From Sphingomonas sp. ERG5 (lineage in GTDB: Bacteria > Pseudomonadota > Alphaproteobacteria > Sphingomonadales > Sphingomonadaceae), in assembly GCF_000803065.1 (NCBI RefSeq), contig NZ_JSXI01000018.1, positions 186,001 to 250,000 on the forward strand: 64,000 bases of DNA, given 5' to 3'. Positions within the stretch are counted from its first letter, which is position 1. Each line of letters starts with the position of its first letter. Under the pieces are notes generated by a model, which was not told where the DNA came from, did not search any database, and saw nothing but the letters and a program-made list of their open reading frames with translations. A program made the position numbers and the translations under genes. Below are positions 41,148-49,094 of this stretch, piece by piece.

Positions 41148-41795
41148 ATGAACAGAGTCACCATCGCAGCCGCGCTTGCCGCCACGCTCAGCGCGTGCGG
41201 CATCGCCAATGCCGAACGCGCGGTGCCGATTCCCGCGGCGGCGCAGGACATGCCCCAGGCGAAGGGCTTGCAGACCGCGATACTGGCGGGCGGCTGCTTC
41301 TGGGGCATGGAAGCGGTGTTCGAACATGTGAAGGGCGTGCGGACCGTCACGGCGGGTTATGCCGGCGGCACGGCGGCGACCGCGACCTATGATCAGGTCT
41401 CGACCGAGACGACCCGCCACGCCGAGGCGGTGAAGATCGTCTATGATCCCGCGCAGATCAGTTACGGCACGCTGCTGCGAGTCTATTTCTCGATCGCGCA
41501 CAACCCGACCGAGCTCAACCGCCAGGGCCCCGATACCGGCATCAGCTATCGCTCGGCGATCTTCCCGCAAGGCGCCGACCAGAAAGCGGTCGCGGCCGCC
41601 TATATCGCGCAGCTCGGCAAGGCGAAGGTCTTCCCGAAGCCGATCGTGACCAAATTGGAGGGCGGCGGCTTCTTCCCGGCCGAGGCCTATCACCAGAATT
41701 TCTTCGACCGGAACCCGACTCATCCGTACATCGTCAATATCGACAAGCCCAAGCTTGCCGCGTTCAGGGCCGGCTTCCCCTCGCTCGCGCGGTAG
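41148..41795 (+). CDS. msrA: Peptide-methionine (S)-S-oxide reductase, exported
   Basis: The product is 215 residues. The catalytic motif GGCFWGMEAVFEHVKGV starts near residue 48 and EAYHQNFFDRNP lies near the end, as in MsrA. An N-terminal signal with LSAC near residue 17 suggests a lipoprotein in the envelope that repairs oxidised methionines there. No MsrB domain is fused. Confidence 0.94.
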   Translation: MNRVTIAAALAATLSACGIANAERAVPIPAAAQDMPQAKGLQTAILAGGCFWGMEAVFEHVKGVRTVTAGYAGGTAATATYDQVSTETTRHAEAVKIVYDPAQISYGTLLRVYFSIAHNPTELNRQGPDTGISYRSAIFPQGADQKAVAAAYIAQLGKAKVFPKPIVTKLEGGGFFPAEAYHQNFFDRNPTHPYIVNIDKPKLAAFRAGFPSLAR

Positions 41796-41839
41796 GGCAT
41801 TGAGAGTCGGATGATTTTAGGTCGACCTCTCTCTGTTAT

Positions 41840-41855
41840 CCCCGCGAAAGCGGGG
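41840..41855. repeat. Short GNRA-type hairpin in a spacer
   Basis: CCCCGC and GCGGGG pair around a GAAA loop. A related but imperfect unit (TCCTCGCGAAAGCGGGGATC) lies near 45252-45273. These match a common class of short dispersed hairpins; no T run follows, so a terminator role is uncertain. Confidence 0.55.
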
Positions 41856-41896
41856 GTTCCGCTTTAGCCCGGCATCGGGCGGTGCCTTATCCAGCC

Positions 41897-42280
41897 ATGC
41901 CCGTTCGCACGAAAATGCTGATCGTCCTGATGCCCGTCCTGCTCGCTTCTTGTCAGAAGGCAGTTTCGGCGGAAGAGAAACCGGTGAACTGCAAGCTCAT
42001 CACGTTCGTTCTGGTCAATGTCCGGGACAGATCGGCCGAACTTTCGATCGGCGATCGACCGGTGGAGGGGTTGAATATCGCGCCACCGGAGCAACACGGC
42101 ATGGCGTCCGGCTCGATCAGGCGGCGCATCTGCGGGGATGTCGCCGTGCGGTTTCACTCCGGCGCCATCGACGCGTCTCGGCGGATCGATGCAGCCGGGG
42201 ATTTGAACATCGTCTATATCGATCCAACGGAAAGGCCGATTATCCGGCCGGCCAATCACTCTTTTCCTCTGCTGGACTGA
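41897..42280 (+). CDS. Small putative lipoprotein
   Basis: The product is 127 residues from ATG 41897, with a hydrophobic head and lipobox LLASC placing the Cys at residue 19. The mature part has two further cysteines (VNCKLI, RRICGD) that could pair, and no known domain. A start upstream at 41882 is possible but would need GTG. Confidence 0.65.
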   Translation: MPVRTKMLIVLMPVLLASCQKAVSAEEKPVNCKLITFVLVNVRDRSAELSIGDRPVEGLNIAPPEQHGMASGSIRRRICGDVAVRFHSGAIDASRRIDAAGDLNIVYIDPTERPIIRPANHSFPLLD

Positions 42281-42334
42281 TCACGCACCCTCTCGGCGTT
42301 CCGGAACGCCGTGATGGTTCGGAGTTTTCCGGGG

Positions 42335-42997
42335 TCACGCAGCCAGCGGGAAGCGCAGCATCCGGTTGTCGACCGGCAGCATTGCCTCGGCACCGGTGCC
42401 GACCACACCGACGATTTCCGGATGATCGGCATCGAGGCCGCCGGTCAGCGAGCCAAAGGCGGGTAGGATCAGCTTGGTCGCGGTCGCGACGAAACAGCGG
42501 CGCGACACATGGCGCCCGCGCACGGTGATCCGGAATTTCGGATGGAAATGGCCTGACAGTTCAGGCCGTGTCTCGTCACGTTCGGCTTCGTGGCGCAGCA
42601 CCAGGCCATCGACCACGGCTTCGTCGATCACCGTGCCGCCGCAGCGATCGATCAGCGCGGCATCGTGATTGCCGGTGATCCAGGTCCAGCGGCGAGTCGC
42701 GGTCAGCGTGCGGAGCATCGCAGTGGCGCTGTCGGGCAAGCGATCGCATCCGGCCGAATCGTGGAAGCTGTCGCCCAGGCACCAGATTTCCGCTGCCTGG
42801 CTTTCCTCGGCCACCGCCGTCAACGCGGTCAGCGTCGCGATCGAATCATAGGGCGGCAGCATCTGTCCGCGCGCGGCGAACCAGCTCGCTTTCTCGAAAT
42901 GCAGGTCGGCGACCAGTAAGGCACGCCGCGCAGGCCAGAACAACGCGCCTTGCGGTAGCGCGCAGAGATTGTGGCCGGCGAACGAAAAGGGAACCAT
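42335..42997 (-). CDS. pdeM: Ligase-associated metallophosphoesterase PdeM
   Basis: The product is 220 residues. All calcineurin-like phosphoesterase ligands are visible: ADLHFEKASW near residue 30, LGDSFHD near 75, TGNHD near 108 and SGHFHPKFRI near 148. The family is the DNA-ligase-associated nuclease/phosphoesterase. Its usual partners in this window are at 49095, 52232 and 62262. The longer frame upstream lacks family residues. Confidence 0.93.
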   Translation of the reverse strand: MVPFSFAGHNLCALPQGALFWPARRALLVADLHFEKASWFAARGQMLPPYDSIATLTALTAVAEESQAAEIWCLGDSFHDSAGCDRLPDSATAMLRTLTATRRWTWITGNHDAALIDRCGGTVIDEAVVDGLVLRHEAERDETRPELSGHFHPKFRITVRGRHVSRRCFVATATKLILPAFGSLTGGLDADHPEIVGVVGTGAEAMLPVDNRMLRFPLAA

Positions 42998-43101
42998 GCC
43001 GTTGCTATGGCGTGACTTTTCCTCATGTTCAACTGGGCGATCAACGGCTTGTGCGAAATGACTTGCGCTGCATTGCAACAGGCGTAGAGCGCGCCGTCCC
43101 A

Positions 43102-45066
43102 ATGACAGGCCAAAAGATGTCCTCCGGTACAGACACTTCCGGGCTTTCTGCCATTTCCCGGCCCGACATTTCCCGACCGGCCACCATCGCCTTGGCGATC
43201 GGTGCGATCGGCGTGGTGTTCGGCGATATCGGTACCAGCCCGCTCTACGCGTTTCGCGAAGCGCTGGGCCAGTCCGCGCTCGACGGGATCGATGCGAGCG
43301 AGATTCTCGGCGTGCTCAGCCTGGCCTTATGGTCGCTGATTCTGGTCGTCACGATCAAATATGTCATGTTCCTGACGCGCGCCGACAATCAGGGCGAAGG
43401 CGGCGTGCTCGCGCTGACCGCGCTGGCGCGGCGCGCGCTGGGCAAGCATTCGCGAATCGCGCTGGTGCTTGGCGCGGCAGGCGCATCGCTCTTCTATGGC
43501 GATGCGATCATCACCCCGGCCTTGTCGGTCCTGTCGGCGGTCGAGGGCTTGCGGACGCTGCCCGGCATTGGCGCATTGGTCGATGAACGGATGATCCTGA
43601 CGCTGACCATCGTGATCCTCGTCGCCTTGTTCGTCATCCAGTCGCGCGGCACGGCCAGCGTGTCGAATCTGTTCGGCCCGGTCTGTATCCTGTGGTTCCT
43701 CGCGATCGGCGGACTCGGCCTTTGGCATATCGCCGACGAACCCTCGATCCTGCGCGTGATCTCGCCGCATTATGGCGCGATCTTCCTCTCCAATCACGGC
43801 GTCACCGGGCTTTTCGTGCTTGGTGCGGTTTTCCTGACCGTCACCGGCGCCGAGGCGCTGACCGCCGATATGGGCCATTTTGGCCGCCTGCCGATCCAGC
43901 TTGGCTGGTTCATGCTCGTCTTCCCGGCGCTGATGCTCAACTATCTCGGGCAAGGCGCGTTCGCACTGAACGCGCTCGAGGCGGCGCAGGCGGCGGGCAC
44001 GCCGTTCACCAATCAGGATTGGTTCTTCCTGATGGCGCCGGATCAATTCCGGCCCTGGCTGGTCGCGCTGTCGATGCTGGCGACGATCATCGCCAGCCAG
44101 GCGGTGATCACCGGCGCCTATTCGCTGACTCAGCAAGCGATCCAGCTTGGCCTGCTGCCGCGCCTGCGCGTTCGCCAGACCTCGGCGCGGCATTCGGGGC
44201 AGATCTACCTTCCCTCGATCAACTGGCTGCTGCTGGCCGGCGTGCTGGTGCTGGTCACGCAGTTCCGCAGTTCCTCGGCAATGGCCGCGGCGTATGGCAT
44301 CGCGGTGACCGGTACGATGGTCGTGACCACCTGCCTTGCCTATATCGTCGTGCGGCATCGCTGGAACTGGCCGCGCGCCACCGCGATCATGGTGGTCACG
44401 CCGTTCCTCGTGCTTGACCTGATCTTCTTCGGCGCGAACATCCTGCGTGTGATCGAGGGCGGCTGGGTGCCGCTGGTGGTGGCGGGAATCATTGCGCTGC
44501 TGATCTATACCTGGGTGCGCGGGCGCGGCATCGTGCGGATGTTCGAACAGCGCCAGAGCGTGCCGCTCGCCGACCTCGCCGCCGCCCTGTCGCGCCGTCC
44601 GCCCGAGCGGGTCGAGGGCACCGCGATCTTCCTCACCGCCAATCCGGACAGCGCGCCCGGCGCGCTGCTGCACAATCTGAAGCACAACAAGGTGCTGCAC
44701 GAACGCAATCTGGTGGTCAGCATCCGCACCGCCGATCGCCCGCACGTCCCCGATGAGGAGCGCGCCGTGACGACTGAGGTCGACGCCAATTTCGCCACTG
44801 TCATCCTGACTTATGGCTTCATGGATTCACCCAATGTGCCGAACGACCTGGGCTTCGCGCCCTCTGGCCAGCGCATGCCGATGAACCCGGCCAAGACGAG
44901 CTATTTCATCGGCCGCAACACGATCAAGCCCGCCGCGAAGCAAGGCATGCCGCTCTGGCAGGATCGCATCTTCATGTTCCTGCAGCGCAACGCCAGCGAC
45001 CCGACCGATTTCTTCAAGATCCCGCCGGGCAAGGTGCTGGAACTGGGTGAGCAGGTCACGGTCTAG
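43102..45066 (+). CDS. kup: Low-affinity potassium transporter Kup
   Basis: The product is about 654 residues with 12 membrane helices and a cytoplasmic tail. GAIGVVFGDIGTSPLYAFRE near the start is the Kup signature. It brings in K+ with H+. ATG 43102 is used; 43117 is an alternative start. The TAG stop (45064-45066) coincides with the left end of a palindromic element. Confidence 0.96.
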   Translation: MTGQKMSSGTDTSGLSAISRPDISRPATIALAIGAIGVVFGDIGTSPLYAFREALGQSALDGIDASEILGVLSLALWSLILVVTIKYVMFLTRADNQGEGGVLALTALARRALGKHSRIALVLGAAGASLFYGDAIITPALSVLSAVEGLRTLPGIGALVDERMILTLTIVILVALFVIQSRGTASVSNLFGPVCILWFLAIGGLGLWHIADEPSILRVISPHYGAIFLSNHGVTGLFVLGAVFLTVTGAEALTADMGHFGRLPIQLGWFMLVFPALMLNYLGQGAFALNALEAAQAAGTPFTNQDWFFLMAPDQFRPWLVALSMLATIIASQAVITGAYSLTQQAIQLGLLPRLRVRQTSARHSGQIYLPSINWLLLAGVLVLVTQFRSSSAMAAAYGIAVTGTMVVTTCLAYIVVRHRWNWPRATAIMVVTPFLVLDLIFFGANILRVIEGGWVPLVVAGIIALLIYTWVRGRGIVRMFEQRQSVPLADLAAALSRRPPERVEGTAIFLTANPDSAPGALLHNLKHNKVLHERNLVVSIRTADRPHVPDEERAVTTEVDANFATVILTYGFMDSPNVPNDLGFAPSGQRMPMNPAKTSYFIGRNTIKPAAKQGMPLWQDRIFMFLQRNASDPTDFFKIPPGKVLELGEQVTV

Positions 45067-45199
45067 AGCAGTTTCGAGCTGAATTGACCCCCACCACCCG
45101 TTCGCCCTGAGCGTGTCGAAGGGCACAGGCGGCGCATGGGCTTCGACAAGCTCAGCGCGAACGGTGAAAGGCGAGTCTCCCCAAGTCGATGCTGCTATA
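45064..45199. mobile_element. MITE-like palindromic element, copy A
   Basis: The ends TAGAGCAGTTTCGAGCTG and, on the other strand, TATAGCAGCATCGAC mirror each other. The inside holds the palindrome CGTTCGCCCTGAGCGTGTCG paired with CTTCGACAAGCTCAGCGCGA. The layout and length match copy B at 61029-61163. TA at its left end is part of the kup stop codon. No gene lies inside. Confidence 0.8.
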
Positions 45200-45470
45200 G
45201 CGCGGGGGACGATTGGGGTCTTGCCGTGGCCGGACGCGATCACTTCCCCGTCATCCTCGCGAAAGCGGGGATCCCGCTTCTTCTTCTTCTTCTTTATTCT
45301 TCTTGCGGCAGAGACCGGATCGGGACCGGTCGCCGATTCAACGGCTGCGCGGGACATGGCAGCGTGGGCCGGACGGAATGCCGGCGCTTTTCCGTCCCGC
45401 TCTTTCTCAGTCGTGAAGAATATCGGGCAATTCTCCCGCCCGTTCCGGCACGGAACAACATCGAATCCGC

Positions 45471-45624
45471 TGCTGTTCCGTGCTGTTATGACGCTGTTTC
45501 CATGCTGTTATCGAATAACAGCATTTTGGCCCGCAAGTCCTTGAACTATCTGCCGAAAATTGGGCCGAAAATCCAACGTAACAGCATTGGAAAAAATCGG
45601 CCGGTTTAACAGCACGGAACAGCA
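45471..45624. repeat. Nested inverted repeat built from TGCTGTT
   Basis: TGCTGTTCCGTGCTGTTA (45471-45488) is an exact reverse complement of 45607-45624, and inside it ATGCTGTTAT (45502-45511) pairs with ATAACAGCAT (45515-45524) over a 3-base loop. Two more TGCTGTT/AACAGCA units lie between. The stretch 45200-45657 has no convincing gene; it also holds a TTC microsatellite near 45279-45300. Confidence 0.75.
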
Positions 45625-45657
45625 GGCGAATCGCAGGCGCGACTCGCCGCCCCGCGG

Positions 45658-47121
45658 CTATCCGGCATACACCTTCACCAGGTCGTAGAGATACGCCCGC
45701 CCGTCATAGAGCGACTTGACCCGGATCCGTTCGTTCAGGCCGTGAATGCCGTTGGCATCCTGGTCGATGAAGATTCCGGGCACGCCGTAAACCGGAATAC
45801 CGATCGCCTGGAAGAAGATGCCGTCGGTCGCACCGGTCGACATCAGCGGCAGCATCGGCACGCCGGGGAAATGCTTCGCCGCGACCGCTTTGGCCGGGCC
45901 GACGATCTTCGGGTCGAGCGGCGGCGGCACCGCGGTTGGGCGCACCGGCATGTTCATCGTGACCTTGACCTTCGGCCCGGCCAGCTCCGTCAGCTTGGCG
46001 AGCGTCGCTTCGACCGTTTCACCCGGGAAAACGCGGCAATTGATATTCGCGGTTGCGCGTTGCGGCAGGGCATTCTCGGCATGACCGGCGGACAGCAAGG
46101 TCGCGACGCAGGTCGTGCGCAGCGTCGAATGCATCATCTTGTCGCGGCTGATCAGTTTGTCGGCTTCCGCGTCATTGGGGTTGGCGAGCAGGCGATTGAT
46201 CGCATCGCCGACTGGACCCGGCGTCGACTGGGCGGTGGCAGTGAAAAAGGCGCGGGTGGTGTCGGTGAACTTGATCGGGAATTCATAGCCGCGCACCGCC
46301 TCGATCGCATCGGCCAGTTCATAGATCGCGTTGTCGGGCACTGGCTGTGAGCTGTGGCCGCCCGGGTTGGTCGTCTCGAAGGTATAATTCTGCGCTGCCT
46401 TCTCGCCGACCTGGATCGCCAGGACCTGTGGCTTGCCATCGGCGCCCGATCGCCCGCCGCCGCCTTCGTTGAGGACGAATTCGGCGGCGATCAGGTCGGG
46501 CTTGTTCTTCGTCAGCCACTGCGCGCCGTTCCAGGCGAAGGTGGTTTCCTCGCCGCAGGTCAGCGCCAGCTTGATCGTGCGTTTCGGCTTGTAGCCGCTG
46601 GTCTTGAAGCGAATCATGCTGTCCGCCCAGATCGCCGACATGCCTTTGTCGTCGACCGTGCCGCGGGCATAATAATAGCCCTCTTCTTCGGACAGCTTGA
46701 ACGGGTCGCGCACCCAGTCCGCGCGCTTGGCCTCGACCACATCGAGATGGCCGAGCAGCAGCATCGGTTTCAGCTTCTTGTCGGTCCCGGGCAGGATCGC
46801 GACGATGCCGCCGTCCTTGGGGTGGTCGGGCACCGAGAACAGGGTGATGTCCTTGTCGGTATAGCCCGCCGCCTTCAGCCGTGTCGCGATCTGTGCCGAT
46901 GCCTGGGTGCAGCTGCCGGTCGACAAGGCGGTGTTGGTCTCGACCAGCTCCTTATAGAGGTCGAAAAAGCTTTGCTGGTCGGGGGTCAGGGCCTGCGCGC
47001 TTGCCGGGCCGGGCTGCAGCATCAATGCCGCCGCCATGCCGATGCCGCCGATACGCGCCGTCAATGCCTTGATGCCCAGTCCCTGCACACTCTGTCCCTG
47101 CACACTCTGTCCCCGAAACAA
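45658..47121 (-). CDS. Secreted M20-family metallopeptidase
   Basis: The product is up to 487 residues. The metal ligands of M20 are in LLLGHLDVVEAKRADW (about 120), RGTVDDKGM, TCGEETTFAW and near the C-terminus in GVPGIFIDQDANGIHGLNER. A signal peptide ends PASAQA. The start is unclear: TTG 47121 and two GTG codons at 47103 and 47088 are in frame, the last two each inside a 15-base direct repeat (GGGACAGAGTGTGCA). It is cotranscribed with the protease pair upstream. Confidence 0.88.
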   Translation of the reverse strand: MFRGQSVQGQSVQGLGIKALTARIGGIGMAAALMLQPGPASAQALTPDQQSFFDLYKELVETNTALSTGSCTQASAQIATRLKAAGYTDKDITLFSVPDHPKDGGIVAILPGTDKKLKPMLLLGHLDVVEAKRADWVRDPFKLSEEEGYYYARGTVDDKGMSAIWADSMIRFKTSGYKPKRTIKLALTCGEETTFAWNGAQWLTKNKPDLIAAEFVLNEGGGGRSGADGKPQVLAIQVGEKAAQNYTFETTNPGGHSSQPVPDNAIYELADAIEAVRGYEFPIKFTDTTRAFFTATAQSTPGPVGDAINRLLANPNDAEADKLISRDKMMHSTLRTTCVATLLSAGHAENALPQRATANINCRVFPGETVEATLAKLTELAGPKVKVTMNMPVRPTAVPPPLDPKIVGPAKAVAAKHFPGVPMLPLMSTGATDGIFFQAIGIPVYGVPGIFIDQDANGIHGLNERIRVKSLYDGRAYLYDLVKVYAG

Positions 47122-47139
47122 CGGTCCGCGGATTGGGAC

Positions 47140-48105
47140 CTAATTGTAGCTTGAACAGGACGTGCCCGCAGAGCAACCCCTTGTGGCGAACCGACGCGCG
47201 GGCAGGGAAAACAGGATCTGGCGATTGGCGAAATCGATACTGACGCGCCGGAACAGCCGCATCGTGTCCATGCCGAGAATCAGGGCCGGTGTCGCCTCCA
47301 GTCCCAAACGCTTGAATGGCGGGGCGTCGGCGACCGCCATCGGCACATGATCGAATTCCAGGCCTGCGATGTGGAGGTCGCTGATCATCACATAATTGGC
47401 ATTGAGTGTCTGGCCGGTGACGGACGTGATTGAAATCGGGCCGAGCGATCTGCTCGAACGCTGCGCCAGATTCAGCATCGCCTGATTGCCAACCGTGACT
47501 GGCGATCCGGTGTCGATGACGACCGATATGGGTTGGCCGCGGTAGCGCGCATTGGTCACGATCAACTGGCCATAAAGCGTCTTGGCGCTCACCAGAATAT
47601 CGTCGGGACTGGTATTGCGTATCCGCCGCCCGGCCGGCGTCACCTTCATGGAAAGCCGGTCGAAATCGATGATGATGCGATGCCCCTGCAGCGCGTCGAT
47701 ACCCAGCATGCCCCGGGCGCCGATATTATCCGAGGCTAGCGCCGGCGCCTCGACATTTCTTGCCCCGAGCGTGCTGATCGACAATTCGGGGACATGGACC
47801 GTCTCGACCGTCGCCGCTCCGGCAAGTCCGATCAGGCGGACCGGCCGGCCGGCCGTAAGGGCAAGCATGGTGGCAAGCTCGCGCGAGATCACCGAGCGTT
47901 CGGCGCCCGTATCGATGACGAAGTTGAACGGGCCGCTGGCGCCGATCGACACCGGCACCGTCATGCGCCCGCTGCCATGGTCGAGCTTGATATCCAGGTC
48001 GGTGGAAGGGGGAGCGGGGAGTTCGGAGGGCGCCGGAACAGCCTGTCCGGCCAGCGGCACGGCGCTGGTGAGAGCGATCAGCGCAAGGGCGACCGAAATC
48101 TGCAT
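47140..48105 (-). CDS. Secreted retropepsin-like aspartic protease, copy 1
   Basis: The product is 321 residues with signal peptide ending AVPLAGQA. Two DTG active-site triads are present: FVIDTGAERSVISREL (about residue 64) and VVIDTGSPVTVGNQA (about 197), so one chain holds both halves of the pepsin-type site. A second copy lies just upstream. It ends in GCSAGTSCSSYN with two cysteines. Substrate unknown. Confidence 0.88.
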   Translation of the reverse strand: MQISVALALIALTSAVPLAGQAVPAPSELPAPPSTDLDIKLDHGSGRMTVPVSIGASGPFNFVIDTGAERSVISRELATMLALTAGRPVRLIGLAGAATVETVHVPELSISTLGARNVEAPALASDNIGARGMLGIDALQGHRIIIDFDRLSMKVTPAGRRIRNTSPDDILVSAKTLYGQLIVTNARYRGQPISVVIDTGSPVTVGNQAMLNLAQRSSRSLGPISITSVTGQTLNANYVMISDLHIAGLEFDHVPMAVADAPPFKRLGLEATPALILGMDTMRLFRRVSIDFANRQILFSLPARRFATRGCSAGTSCSSYN

Positions 48106-48148
48106 CCGAACAAGCTGCGCCCGATTCGGACATATTGCAAGATGCCGG

Positions 48149-49036
48149 TCAGCTGCCGCCGCGACTGTCCGTACGGGGCTTGGAAAAGCGTACTTCGCGG
48201 TTGGCGAAATCGATCTCGACGCGCCGGAACAGGTTCATCGCGTCCATGCCGAGCAACAGCGCGGGCTTGTCGGTCAGCCCGAAGCGGCGGAACGGCGCGG
48301 CGTCGGCAAAGGCGACCGGAAGATTCTCGAATGCGACGCCACCGACCTCGACGCGTTCCACCTGGGTATAATCGGCCAGCAACAGGCCGCCGGTCACGCT
48401 GCGCAAACTGATCTGTTGCGCTGGGCCTTGCGTGCGGATGCGCTTGCGCAGCGCGGCATTGCCCATGGTGACCGAAGAGCCGGTGTCGAGGATCACGCGA
48501 ATGCGCTGGCCGCGATAATGCGCGTCGGTGACGATCAATTGCCCAAGATAGCTTTTGGCCCGCACCACGATATCGTCGGCACGCGCGGGCGCGCGCCGCA
48601 GCCTTTTGGCCGACGGCGTCAACGTCATGCGGTTGGCCTCGAAATCGATCACCAGCGAATGGCCGCGCAATGTGTCGATGCCAAGCATGCCCTGCGCGCC
48701 GAGATTGATCGCTTCCAGCGCCGGCGCCTCGATCGGAGGACTGGTGATCGTGCTGACGTTGAGCGAGGGAATCGTCACGGTGCCGACATTGCTCGTCCCC
48801 GTCATGGCCGTCACCCTGACGATGCGACCGCGCGCCAGCCCGAGTGTCGTCGCCAGCTCGCGCGCGATCACCGTGCGTTCGGCGCCGGTATCGATGATGA
48901 AGGCGAACGGCCCGGCGTCGCCGATCGTGACCGGCACCGTCATGCGCTGATCGGTCACGCCCATGACCAGATCGCCGGTGGGCGCCGGAACGGCGGTCTG
49001 TCCGGTCAGCGGCAGAGCGAGCGCTGCAAGGGTCAA
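48149..49036 (-). CDS. Secreted retropepsin-like aspartic protease, copy 2
   Basis: The product is 295 residues and parallels the gene at 47140 along its length: FIIDTGAERTVIARELATTL, MLGIDTLRGHSLVIDF, VILDTGSSVTMGN and LLLGMDAMNLFRRVEIDFAN. Both DTG triads are kept. The start is TTG 49036, the only usual start codon after an in-frame stop, with a signal-like head. Tandem duplication is likely. Confidence 0.88.
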   Translation of the reverse strand: MTLAALALPLTGQTAVPAPTGDLVMGVTDQRMTVPVTIGDAGPFAFIIDTGAERTVIARELATTLGLARGRIVRVTAMTGTSNVGTVTIPSLNVSTITSPPIEAPALEAINLGAQGMLGIDTLRGHSLVIDFEANRMTLTPSAKRLRRAPARADDIVVRAKSYLGQLIVTDAHYRGQRIRVILDTGSSVTMGNAALRKRIRTQGPAQQISLRSVTGGLLLADYTQVERVEVGGVAFENLPVAFADAAPFRRFGLTDKPALLLGMDAMNLFRRVEIDFANREVRFSKPRTDSRGGS

Positions 49037-49094
49037 GGCGCGGATCAGGCGAATGACGCGAGGCTACGCCCGATCCGGACCTTTGCCAAGCGCC

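Noticed and set aside
45279..45300. TTC microsatellite as a phase-variable switch
   Set aside because: It lies in no gene and at no visible promoter, so a change in length has no obvious effect.
45136..45609. Frame of 157 codons in the kup-M20 spacer
   Set aside because: It runs through a palindromic element, a TTC microsatellite and inverted repeats, and the translation is low in structure.
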